Source: Jannaschia sp. M317 | GTDB taxonomy: Bacteria; Pseudomonadota; Alphaproteobacteria; Rhodobacterales; Rhodobacteraceae | NCBI RefSeq assembly: GCF_025141175.1 | Contig: NZ_CP081155.1 | Location: 1,951,001 to 2,015,000, forward strand | Length of the DNA: 64,000 bases | Direction: 5' to 3' | Shown: piece after piece, positions 42,508-49,888 of the stretch | Position numbering within the stretch: the stretch's first letter is position 1 | How the letters are laid out: each line of letters opens with the position of its first letter | Translations under genes and position numbers: made by a program | Notes under the pieces: model-generated | What the model was told of the DNA's origin: nothing | What the model saw: the letters and a program-made list of their open reading frames with translations, nothing else | The model's database searches: none

Positions 42508-43469
42508 CCGATCAACCCAAGATCGAGCTGCATCTTCACCTCGAAGGGGCCGCGCCGCCTGATTTCATCCGACAGTTGGCCGCGGAAAAAGGCGTGACCC
42601 TGGACGGTGTTTTTGATGCAAGTGGATCCTATGCTTTCAATGACTTCGAACACTTTCTTCAAGTCTACGAAGCCGCAGTCACCGTCTTGCAGACGCCGGA
42701 AGATTTCGGCCGCCTGACCCGCGCGGTGCTGGAACAGTCAAAGGCCAACGGCGTCGTCTATACCGAAGCGTTCCTGAGCCCGGATTTCTGTGGCAACCGC
42801 GACCTGGGGGCCTGGCGCGAATACCTTGCCGCCATCGAGGAGGCCGCCGCCTCCGTATCCGGGATCGAGATGCGTGGGATCGTCACCTGTATTCGGCATT
42901 TCGGCCCGGAAAAGGCCCGTGAAACAGCCGTTTGCGCAGTCGAGACGGCGGGGGATTTCATCACCGGCTTTGGCATGGGTGGCAATGAGGGCGTCTTTAC
43001 CCAGGGCGATTTTGCGCCCGCCTATGACGCCGCCCGCGAGGCCGGGCTGGGCCTGACCACGCATGCAGGCGAATTCGGTGGCCCCGAAAGCGTGCGGCAA
43101 GCGCTCGACGACCTTCGGGTCAGTCGGATCGGCCATGGGGTGCGCGCCAGCGAGGACCCGGCCTTGATCTCGCGTCTGGTCGAAGAAGGCATCGTCCTGG
43201 AGGTGTGTCCGGGATCCAACGTTGTCCTTGGACTTTACCCGAACATCGCCGCGCATCCTATTGATAAGATGCGCAAGGCGGGCGTAAAGGTCACCGTCTC
43301 GACCGACGATCCCCCGTTCTTTCACACGGATTTGCGCGCTGAACACACGGCGCTGACCGACACCTTCGGATGGACCGGCGCGACCTTTGCCGCGGTCTAT
43401 CGCACCGCGGCCCAGGCCGCTTTTTGCGACGCGGCGACCCGCGCCCGTCTGCTTGCCCGATTGGAGTAA
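42504..43469 (+). CDS. add: Adenosine deaminase
   Basis: A 321-aa zinc enzyme deaminating adenosine or adenine nucleosides. Zinc and catalytic residues are in KIELHLHLEGA, LTTHAGEFGG, RIGHGVRA, and VSTDDPPFF. Related adenine deaminases share these motifs, so adenine as substrate cannot be fully excluded, but the nucleoside operon supports adenosine. ATGA overlap with deoB; upp begins 3 nt after its stop. Confidence 0.92.
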   Translation: MTDQPKIELHLHLEGAAPPDFIRQLAAEKGVTLDGVFDASGSYAFNDFEHFLQVYEAAVTVLQTPEDFGRLTRAVLEQSKANGVVYTEAFLSPDFCGNRDLGAWREYLAAIEEAAASVSGIEMRGIVTCIRHFGPEKARETAVCAVETAGDFITGFGMGGNEGVFTQGDFAPAYDAAREAGLGLTTHAGEFGGPESVRQALDDLRVSRIGHGVRASEDPALISRLVEEGIVLEVCPGSNVVLGLYPNIAAHPIDKMRKAGVKVTVSTDDPPFFHTDLRAEHTALTDTFGWTGATFAAVYRTAAQAAFCDAATRARLLARLE

Positions 43470-43472
43470 CCC

Positions 43473-44102
43473 ATGGAACACCTTACCGTCGTCAGACATC
43501 CGCTGGTGCAGCACAAGCTGACGCTGATGCGGGAAAAGGACACATCGACCGCTGTTTTCCGGCAGTTGTTGCGTGAAATCAGCCAGTTGCTGGCCTATGA
43601 GATCACGCGCGAACTGCCGATGACGACCAAGACGATCGAAACGCCGATCCAGACCATGGATGCGCCGACGCTGGCCGGTCGCAAGCTTGCGCTGGTCTCT
43701 ATCTTGCGGGCCGGGAACGGTCTTTTGGACGGGATTCTCGAACTGGTGCCCTCGGCCCGCGTGGGGTTCGTCGGTCTTTACCGTGACGAAGAAACGCTCA
43801 AGCCGGTGCAATACTATTACAAGGCCCCGGAACTGTTGAGCGAACGGCTGGTGATCGCCGTCGATCCGATGCTGGCCACGGGCAATTCCTCGGTCGCGGC
43901 CATTGATCTGCTCAAGGAGCAGGGGGCGACGGATATTCGGTTCCTGTGCCTTTTGGCGGCCCCCGAAGGCGTCGCCCGCATGAAGGAAGCGCACCCGGAT
44001 GTGCCCATCGTCACCGCCGCCGTCGACACCCAGCTGGACGAGAACGGCTACATCGTTCCGGGACTAGGGGATGCGGGTGATCGGATGTTTGGCACAAAAT
44101 AG
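43473..44102 (+). CDS. upp: Uracil phosphoribosyltransferase
   Basis: A 209-aa enzyme making UMP from uracil and PRPP, the last step of the pyrimidine branch of this operon. The PRPP-binding loop [38 protein letters not shown] and the C-terminal [18 protein letters not shown] are conserved. It closes the cdd-deoA-deoB-add-upp operon. Confidence 0.95.
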   Translation: MEHLTVVRHPLVQHKLTLMREKDTSTAVFRQLLREISQLLAYEITRELPMTTKTIETPIQTMDAPTLAGRKLALVSILRAGNGLLDGILELVPSARVGFVGLYRDEETLKPVQYYYKAPELLSERLVIAVDPMLATGNSSVAAIDLLKEQGATDIRFLCLLAAPEGVARMKEAHPDVPIVTAAVDTQLDENGYIVPGLGDAGDRMFGTK

Positions 44103-44192
44103 AGCAGTTTGAACGGCCTCCGCGCTTTACTTGACCCCAAGGCGTCGTGCACAGTCGCGGCGGACCTGCGGGGGCCATTGACGGAGGGTGAC

Positions 44193-45374
44193 ATGGGCGC
44201 GTTCAGAACGTTCGGATTGAGTTTGGTTGCAGTCAGCGCGCTGCTTGCGGCCAGTGAGGTTGGCGCACAGCGGGCGTCCAGCGGCCCCGCCGAAGTGCCT
44301 CCCGGCAGCTTTGCCGGATCGCAGTATGTGGACAGCACCGGCTGTGTGTTCATTCGCGCGGGTGTCGACGGGGCGACCCGTTGGGTGCCGCGCGTAAATC
44401 GCGACCGCACGCCCGTGTGCGGGGCCAGCCCGACACGGACCGCAGGCGCCGCCACCGCCCCAGCCGCGGCCCCCGCACCTACGCCGCGTGTGACGGTTAT
44501 CGAACCCGTCGCGACGCCGACACCCGCGCCGGTTCGCACGGCCGAGCCGGTGATCCGCCGCGCCCCAGCTGCCGCCGCCCCCCGCCGCATCGTCGAAGCC
44601 GCGCCGCGTCCGCGTGCCGTAGCCCCCCGCGTGGTCGCCGCCGCCCCCCGCCGGGCGACCGCCCCGGCACCGCGCCGCGCGGCACCGCGCCCGATGCCAC
44701 AAGTCGTACAAGCGCCGGTCGTCTCCGCTCCGGTGGCCTTGCCGCCCGGCTGCGGGGCCTCGGCGTTGTCGGCACGGTATTTGCCCGGCTGTCGGGTCGG
44801 CACGACGACGGCACAGCCCACGCGCGTGGTAACGACGGCGGCCCCGCGCGTCGCGACCGCGCCCGCGCAGCCACGCGCCCGTGTCGTGGCACCCGCGCCT
44901 GTCACGCGCCGCGCGAACGAGCAGGTCATCGTTTCCGTCACGCCACCCGCGACCGCCCAGAGGGTGAACCCCGCCACGCCGTCCCCGCGCCGCAACGTCG
45001 GCACCGGGGCGCGACCGGGTGTGCGGGCTGGCGGGTGTCAGGGCGCTTCGGATCTGTCGAACCGGTATTTGCAGGGAGCGAACCGGTGCGGCGGTGATTC
45101 AGGTTGGACGCCAGGTCGGCGGTCGTCCCTGGACGCTGCTCCGGGTTTGTCCACGACGCGCTCTGGTCGCGAGCAACGGGTCGTCATCGTACCCGCCGCG
45201 CGCACGACGTTCGACGTCACGCAACCGCCTGCCGGATATCGGGCGGCATGGACCGATGGTCGTCTCAACCCGCACCGGGGTCCGCGGACCCTGCAGGGGG
45301 ACTACCAGTCGCAAGCGATCTGGACCAACGAGACGCCGCGCCGGCTGCGTCCCGTGATCCTCGTCCGTCAGTAG
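44193..45374 (+). CDS. Exported Pro/Ala/Arg-rich protein with two Cys-containing repeats
   Basis: A 393-aa protein with a Sec signal (cleaved near VGA). A conserved-looking N-terminal part ([34 protein letters not shown]) is followed by about 200 residues rich in Ala, Pro, Arg and Val, probably unstructured and strongly basic. Two similar Cys motifs, [14 protein letters not shown] and [18 protein letters not shown], flank the basic region. The C-terminus ([19 protein letters not shown]) resembles Rhodobacterales proteins annotated as SPOR-like or hypothetical; no SPOR domain is obvious. A cell-wall or nucleic acid binding role is possible from the charge. Confidence 0.75.
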   Translation: MGAFRTFGLSLVAVSALLAASEVGAQRASSGPAEVPPGSFAGSQYVDSTGCVFIRAGVDGATRWVPRVNRDRTPVCGASPTRTAGAATAPAAAPAPTPRVTVIEPVATPTPAPVRTAEPVIRRAPAAAAPRRIVEAAPRPRAVAPRVVAAAPRRATAPAPRRAAPRPMPQVVQAPVVSAPVALPPGCGASALSARYLPGCRVGTTTAQPTRVVTTAAPRVATAPAQPRARVVAPAPVTRRANEQVIVSVTPPATAQRVNPATPSPRRNVGTGARPGVRAGGCQGASDLSNRYLQGANRCGGDSGWTPGRRSSLDAAPGLSTTRSGREQRVVIVPAARTTFDVTQPPAGYRAAWTDGRLNPHRGPRTLQGDYQSQAIWTNETPRRLRPVILVRQ

Positions 45375-45388
45375 GTGTGGGGCCGGCC

Positions 45389-45724
45389 TCAGGGCCGATC
45401 GATGACGCCGATTGCGTCCATCATCGCCTCAAAGGCGTCCCGTTCCGTATCCACGGTGCGGGATTTGACTGCATCGAAACGGACGCGCAGGGCTTTCTTT
45501 TCGTCGCCCTTGCAGTCGTTCCAGGGCCGCCCCTGAAGCGCCATTTCCAGAACGTAGAACCCGATGAAGTGGGGACGGGTCCCGGCCGCGATCATGCGGG
45601 CATAGGCTTCGTCCGTGCCCAGGGCGCGCAACGCTGCGGCGGAATGGATCCCGGCGCGGGCGCAGGCCTCCTCGACGGCGGGGCCGAGGTTTCTCAGCGA
45701 AGATACGGGGGCATCATCGGTCAT
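45389..45724 (-). CDS. TfoX/Sxy C-terminal domain protein
   Basis: A 111-aa protein with only the TfoX C-terminal helix-hairpin-helix-like domain (LRNLGPAVEEACARAGIHSAAALRALGTDEAYARMI), without the N-terminal domain found in competence regulators. A link with competence or DNA binding is possible but unproven. The start at 45724 matches the family; the frame upstream is only chance. Confidence 0.82.
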   Translation of the reverse strand: MTDDAPVSSLRNLGPAVEEACARAGIHSAAALRALGTDEAYARMIAAGTRPHFIGFYVLEMALQGRPWNDCKGDEKKALRVRFDAVKSRTVDTERDAFEAMMDAIGVIDRP

Positions 45725-45956
45725 GAACCGGAGTGATACGCGCCTGGTCTCGGCTGTCCAGTGCCTTAGATCGAGGCCCAGTCCGTGAATTTGAACGGAG
45801 CGGGCACGCGGGTCCGCTTGGCGGGAACGGTCACTGGGGCGACGGGGGGTGTTGGTTGTCTCTGCATGATGTCTCAACGTCCTCAGACCCGGAATGGGTC
45901 CCGTCGTTCAGGGAAAGCGGAAACAATGAAAGCAGAAAGACCGAGCCGTGGCGGAA

Positions 45957-46050
45957 ATGCGGCCCCGTCCAGGGAGGAGGAGGGGGACAGGGCCGCAAAG
46001 TTCCCCAAGATGGTGAAACCAGGGAGGAGGAGAGGTTCACCGTCTCGATA
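45957..46050 (-). ncRNA. Candidate small RNA of CcsR/cuckoo type with two CCUCCUCCC loops
   Basis: On the minus strand two adjacent hairpins each display the same loop. Hairpin 1 (46041-46012): stem GGTGAACC / GGTTTCACC, loop TCTCCTCCTCCCT. Hairpin 2 (45996-45959): stem GCGGCCC-T-GTCC / GGAC-G-GGGCCGC, loop CCCTCCTCCTCCCT. Two stem-loops exposing CCUCCUCCC define the CcsR/cuckoo sRNAs of alphaproteobacteria, which can pair with Shine-Dalgarno-like sequence. A sigma70-like promoter fits just upstream, placing the 5' end near 46050. No T run follows hairpin 2, so the 3' end is uncertain. In Rhodobacter such RNAs follow a DUF1127 gene; none is seen here. Confidence 0.72.
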
Positions 46051-46056
46051 ATTAAG

Positions 46057-46084
46057 AATTTAAGCTGCAACGCAGAAAGGTCAA
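46057..46084 (-). promoter_or_regulatory. Likely promoter of the candidate sRNA
   Basis: On the minus strand TTGACC (46084-46079) and TAAATT (46062-46057) are separated by 16 nt. Transcription would begin about 46050, directly in front of the first hairpin. The rest of the 46085-46209 gap, up to the sitD stop, shows no gene; nor does 45725-45956. Confidence 0.5.
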
Positions 46085-46209
46085 TGCTGCATCCGCAGCA
46101 AATATACGATTTCCGCGCGAAAGACGGAACATTTCGTATTGCGGCATCCCACTGAAACAAAGGCTGTTTTCCGAACGCATATGAATACAGCAGAGCGTCC
46201 GACCTTTGA

Positions 46210-47043
46210 TCATTCGTGTCCTGGTTGCAACGCTCTGCGGCTGCCCCGCCAAGCCAGCGCCATCAGAAAGAGGGCTGTCAGAACCACAACGATCGTCGCC
46301 GCCGGTGCGCTGTCGAGGTAGATCGACAGATAAAGACCGGCAATTGCAGATCCGCAGGCCACCCCCATGCTCAACAGCAACATCGGTCCGAATCGCCGCA
46401 CGAGCAGGAAGGCAATCGCCCCCGGTGTGACCAACAGCGCGATCACCAGGATGATTCCCACCGCCCCCAGGGCCGACACGACCGCAGCAGAGATCATGGC
46501 CAGCAACCCGTTGTGCAGCAACCCGACCCGCAATCCCGCAGCCCGCGCTTGCGTCGGGTCGAACGCATGCAGCAGAAAATCGCGCCAACGCAGCGCCATG
46601 ACGGCCAGGATGATGATGGCGATGACCGCCGCCGTCCAGATTTCGAAGGCTTCGACGCCCAGCAGATTGCCGAAAAGGATGTGATCCAGATGCACCTCTG
46701 GCGCGATCCAGGTGATTGCGACGATGCCGGTCGCGAACATGCCGGAAAAGACGACCCCCATCAGGGTGTCACGCTTGACCCGGCTGTGTGTGTCCAACCA
46801 TCCGGTCAGCAATGCCGACCCCATCCCGGCAACAAAGGCCCCCACGATGAGAGGCAGGCCAAGCAGGTAGGCGGCCACGACGCCCGGCAGGACCGCGTGG
46901 CTGATGGCATCCCCGATCAGGCTCCAGCCCTTGAGGACCAGAAAGGCGGAGAGCAGCCCGCAAGGTGCCGCCACCAGAAGCGCCGTCAGCATGGCGTCGC
47001 GCAGAAAGGGCAGCTGGAAAGGCAGCAGCAGTGTCTCGATCAC
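46210..47043 (-). CDS. sitD: Manganese/iron ABC transporter permease (SitD type)
   Basis: A 277-aa ABC-3 family permease with eight or nine helices. LSAFLVLKGWSLIGDAISHAVLPGVVAAYLLG is the family motif, and LLVTPGAIAFLLVRRF is also typical. It starts with GTG overlapping the TGA of sitC (GTGA). An upstream frame of about 130 codons is SitC sequence read in another frame. It ends the transporter operon, about 160 nt before the sRNA promoter. Confidence 0.9.
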   Translation of the reverse strand: MIETLLLPFQLPFLRDAMLTALLVAAPCGLLSAFLVLKGWSLIGDAISHAVLPGVVAAYLLGLPLIVGAFVAGMGSALLTGWLDTHSRVKRDTLMGVVFSGMFATGIVAITWIAPEVHLDHILFGNLLGVEAFEIWTAAVIAIIILAVMALRWRDFLLHAFDPTQARAAGLRVGLLHNGLLAMISAAVVSALGAVGIILVIALLVTPGAIAFLLVRRFGPMLLLSMGVACGSAIAGLYLSIYLDSAPAATIVVVLTALFLMALAWRGSRRALQPGHE

Positions 47044-47879
47044 GCGCGCGCCCTCCGCCGGGTGGCCAGCCAGCCATGGGTCGGTGCAAAGGTAAAGGCG
47101 AGCGCAAAGATCAGGGTCTGCAGCATGACGATGACGCCGCCGGTGGCCCCGTCCAGAAAATAGCTGAGGTACGCCCCAAGGGCGCAGGAGACCGTGCCCA
47201 ACGTCACCGCAAGGATCAGCAGCAGGCCGAACCGGTCGGTCAGCAGATAGGCGGTGGCACCGGGCGTCACGACCATCGCGATCACCAGGAACGCGCCGAC
47301 CGTCTGCATCGCCGCCACCGCGCAGGCCGACAACAGCGTGAACAGCACCGCCTTCCAGAAGCGCGGGTTCAAGCCGATGGCGCGGGCATGCGCCTCGTCG
47401 AAAAAGACCACCAAAAGATCGCGCCATTTCAGCGTGAGCACCGTCAAGGTTACGGCAGAGATCAGAACCACCTGCACCGTATCCTGAGGGGTGATGGCCA
47501 GGATGTTGCCCAGGACGATCGTCTGCAAGTCGACTGATGCGGGCGAGAGCGACACCATGAATAGCCCGAGTCCAAAGAACCCGGTAAAGATGACGCCGAT
47601 TACCGTGTCGGTCTTCAACCCCGTTCGTTCCGTCAGCAGCAGCATCGCGGCAGCCGCCAATCCGCCCGACAGGAACGCGCCCAAGGCAAAGGGCAGGCCC
47701 AGCATATAGGCGCCGGCCACGCCCGGCACGACGGAATGGGACAAGGCGTCACCGATCAGGCTCCAGCCCTTGAGCATGAGGAAGGCCGACAGGAAGGCGC
47801 AGGTGCCGCCGACCAGGGCGGATACCCAGATGGCGTTGACCATGTAGCCGTAGGCGAAGGGGTCCAGCAGCGTGCTCAT
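47040..47879 (-). CDS. sitC: Manganese/iron ABC transporter permease (SitC type)
   Basis: A 279-aa ABC-3 permease paralogous to SitD: LSAFLMLKGWSLIGDALSHSVVPGVAGAYMLGL, TDTVIGVIFTGFFGLGLFM, and MVVTPGATAYLLTDRFG. Two permease genes with an ATPase and a binding protein are the SitABCD layout. 138 nt holding a palindromic repeat separate it from sitB. Confidence 0.9.
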   Translation of the reverse strand: MSTLLDPFAYGYMVNAIWVSALVGGTCAFLSAFLMLKGWSLIGDALSHSVVPGVAGAYMLGLPFALGAFLSGGLAAAAMLLLTERTGLKTDTVIGVIFTGFFGLGLFMVSLSPASVDLQTIVLGNILAITPQDTVQVVLISAVTLTVLTLKWRDLLVVFFDEAHARAIGLNPRFWKAVLFTLLSACAVAAMQTVGAFLVIAMVVTPGATAYLLTDRFGLLLILAVTLGTVSCALGAYLSYFLDGATGGVIVMLQTLIFALAFTFAPTHGWLATRRRARA

Positions 47880-47910
47880 CGGGGCGGGGTCGCTTGGGGC
47901 GCGTGGGGCT

Positions 47911-47974
47911 GGGGGGCTCTGCCCCCCGACGCCGAGGGCGCCCCCCCCCGCGGTATTTTCGGCCAGAGGAAGGA
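47911..47974 (+). repeat. Intergenic palindromic repeat, copy B, inside the sit operon
   Basis: GGGGGGCTCTGCCCCCC palindrome, then a C-rich run CCCCCCCCCGCGGTATTTTC and the purine tail CAGAGGAAGGA. It matches the order of copy A. It is oriented against the direction of the sit operon and separates sitB from sitC. After it, an AT-rich stretch (TTAACCTTAACGAATTTTAA) leads to the sitB stop. Confidence 0.7.
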
Positions 47975-48017
47975 GGGGGCGAGCGCGTTAACCTTAACGA
48001 ATTTTAAACTGGAGGGC

Positions 48018-48866
48018 TCAGTCATGGTCGTCGCCATATATGACGAACGGCCGCTCATCGTCGGTCAAGACGGTCACGCGGCGCTTGTCCTCGTCGTCGT
48101 GCAGATCGTCCCCGCCCAGGTCATAGCGCCGGAGCACACCGCCAAAGGCACGTTGCAGGTTGGCGTGGGTAAAGACCTCTGAGGTCAGGCCGTAGTCCAG
48201 CACGGTTCCCTTGATGAAGATCGCCCGGTCGCAGAACTGCGGCACGGAGCCGAGGTTGTGGGTAGAGACCAGCATCACCCGCCCCTCGTCGCGCATTTCG
48301 CGCAGGAGCGCGATGATCGCGTCCTCGGTCTTGACGTCAACGCCGGTGAACGGCTCATCCAGCAGGATGACACGGGCGTCCTGGGCCAGCGCGCGGGCCA
48401 GGAAGACGCGTTTCTTCTGTCCGCCGGACAGGGCGCCGATCTGGCGATCCGCGAAGGCCGCCATGTCGACACGGGCCAGCGCGTCATCGACGGCGGCATG
48501 GTCCGTGGCGGCCGGGCGGCGCAGAAAGCCCATGTGCCCGTAGCGGCCCATCATCACCACGTCGCGGACCAGGACGGGGAAGGTCCAGTCGACCTCCTCG
48601 GCCTGGGGGACGTAGGCCACCAGGTTCAGGCGCAGCGCGTCTTCGATGGAATGGCCGAGCAGGGAAATCCGTTCCGCGCGTACGGGCAGGAACCCCATCA
48701 ACGCCTTGAACAGTGTTGACTTGCCCGCGCCATTCACCCCCACCAGCCCGGCAATGGTGCCCGTCGGCAAGGTGAAGGACGCGTCGCGCAGGGCGGTCAC
48801 GCCGCCTGCATAGGTCACCGACAGGCCCTCGGCGGCGATGCCTTCCTGAACGGAGATGTCCTTCAT
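48018..48866 (-). CDS. sitB: Manganese/iron ABC transporter ATP-binding protein (SitB type)
   Basis: A 282-aa ATPase: Walker A GVNGAGKST, Q-loop VPQAEEVDW, signature LSGGQKKRVFLARAL, Walker B VILLDEPFTGVD. The QAEEVDW segment is typical of Mn/Zn/Fe importers. The C-terminal tail of about 40 residues is acidic and His-containing (RYDLGGDDLHDDEDKRR, and the final YGDDHD). It overlaps sitA by 4 nt. Confidence 0.92.
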   Translation of the reverse strand: MKDISVQEGIAAEGLSVTYAGGVTALRDASFTLPTGTIAGLVGVNGAGKSTLFKALMGFLPVRAERISLLGHSIEDALRLNLVAYVPQAEEVDWTFPVLVRDVVMMGRYGHMGFLRRPAATDHAAVDDALARVDMAAFADRQIGALSGGQKKRVFLARALAQDARVILLDEPFTGVDVKTEDAIIALLREMRDEGRVMLVSTHNLGSVPQFCDRAIFIKGTVLDYGLTSEVFTHANLQRAFGGVLRRYDLGGDDLHDDEDKRRVTVLTDDERPFVIYGDDHD

Positions 48867-49744
48867 CGGGTCAGGCCGTTCAGGATCGTCTCGGAGGTGA
48901 CGCGCAGCAGGTCCAGATAGGTCGGGACCGGCCCGTCCTCGCCCGACAGGCTGTCGACGTAGAGAACACCGGCGTATGCGGCCCCCGTCTCGCGCGACAC
49001 CTGCTGGGCGGGGTCGGCGGAAACGGTGGATTCGGAAAAGACGGCGCGAATATCATTGTCGCGGACGGCGTCGATGACCGCGCGGACCTGTTGGGGTGTG
49101 CCTTGCTGGTCCGAGTTCATGGGCCAGAGATACAGCTCCCGCAGGGCGAAATCGCGGGCCAGATAGCTGAACGCTCCCTCAGAGGTGACAAGCCAGCGAT
49201 CGGCCTCGGGCAGGGCGCGGATGGCGTCGCGCAGCGGGCCGATGGTGGCGGCAATCTCGGCCTTGTAGGTCTCGGCGTTGGCGGCATAGGTCGCGGCGTT
49301 GGCAGGATCATGCGCCGACAGCGCGGTGGCGATGTTGTCGACGTAGATCAATGCGGAATCGAGGCCCATCCAGGCGTGCGGATTGGGCTTGCCGTCATAG
49401 CTGCCGCCGGTGATCGAAATCGGGTCGATCCCATCGGTCAGAACCGCCTGCGGCGTGTCGCCCAGATTGCGGAAGAATTGTTCGAACCACAGTTCCAGGT
49501 TCATGCCGTTCCACAGGATCAGATCGGCGTCGCGTGTGCCGATGATGTCGCGAGGGGTCGGCTGATAGCCGTGGATTTCTGCCCCCGGCTTGGTGATCGA
49601 AACGACCTCGGCGGCGTCCCCGGCCACGTTGCGGACCATGTCGGCGATCACGGTAAAGGTGGTCGCCACCTTGAAATCAGGTTCGGCCCGCACGGGCAGG
49701 GCGGCCAGCAGCAGGGCGGCGAGGGCGACGAAGGGCCGGATCAT
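48863..49744 (-). CDS. sitA: Manganese/iron ABC transporter substrate-binding protein (SitA type)
   Basis: A 293-aa cluster A-I (SBP family 9) metal-binding protein with signal peptide (1-20, cleaved after VRA). Metal ligands are His in EIHGYQPTPRD, His in NPHAWMGLDSALIYVDNI, Glu in TSEGAFSYLARDF and Asp in LYVDSLSGEDGPVPTYLDLL. The absence of a His-rich loop favours Mn/Fe over Zn. The gene leads the sitABCD operon behind a double Fur/Mur-like operator, so repression by metal is likely. Confidence 0.92.
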   Translation of the reverse strand: MIRPFVALAALLLAALPVRAEPDFKVATTFTVIADMVRNVAGDAAEVVSITKPGAEIHGYQPTPRDIIGTRDADLILWNGMNLELWFEQFFRNLGDTPQAVLTDGIDPISITGGSYDGKPNPHAWMGLDSALIYVDNIATALSAHDPANAATYAANAETYKAEIAATIGPLRDAIRALPEADRWLVTSEGAFSYLARDFALRELYLWPMNSDQQGTPQQVRAVIDAVRDNDIRAVFSESTVSADPAQQVSRETGAAYAGVLYVDSLSGEDGPVPTYLDLLRVTSETILNGLTR

Positions 49745-49775
49745 CGGATCATCCTATGGTGAGCAGGTGTCGGAT

Positions 49776-49826
49776 ATAGATTGAGAACGATTCGCAGGAA
49801 GTCAATGCCCCTGCGAACCATTCTCA
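49776..49826 (-). promoter_or_regulatory. sitA promoter with two Fur/Mur-like operators
   Basis: Two 15-bp near-palindromes, TGAGAACGATTCGCA (49782-49796) and TGCGAACCATTCTCA (49812-49826), share the pattern TGMGAA-N3-TTCKCA and are placed as inverted copies with centres 30 bp apart, three helical turns. On the minus strand TTGACT (49805-49800) is a likely -35, so the first box lies in the promoter spacer and the second just upstream. This fits repression by a Fur-family protein (Mur or Fur) with Mn or Fe. Confidence 0.75.
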
Positions 49827-49858
49827 AGTAAGCCGATGAACGCCTGCGTCAAGGCGCA

Positions 49859-49886
49859 GCAAAAAGCCCCCGAAAAGGGGGCTTTC
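49859..49886 (-). terminator. Intrinsic terminator of the RND efflux operon
   Basis: Stem AAGCCCCC / GGGGGCTT with a short loop, followed on the minus strand by TTTGC. It starts 3 nt after the stop codon of the RND gene. Confidence 0.8.
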
Positions 49887-49888
49887 TG

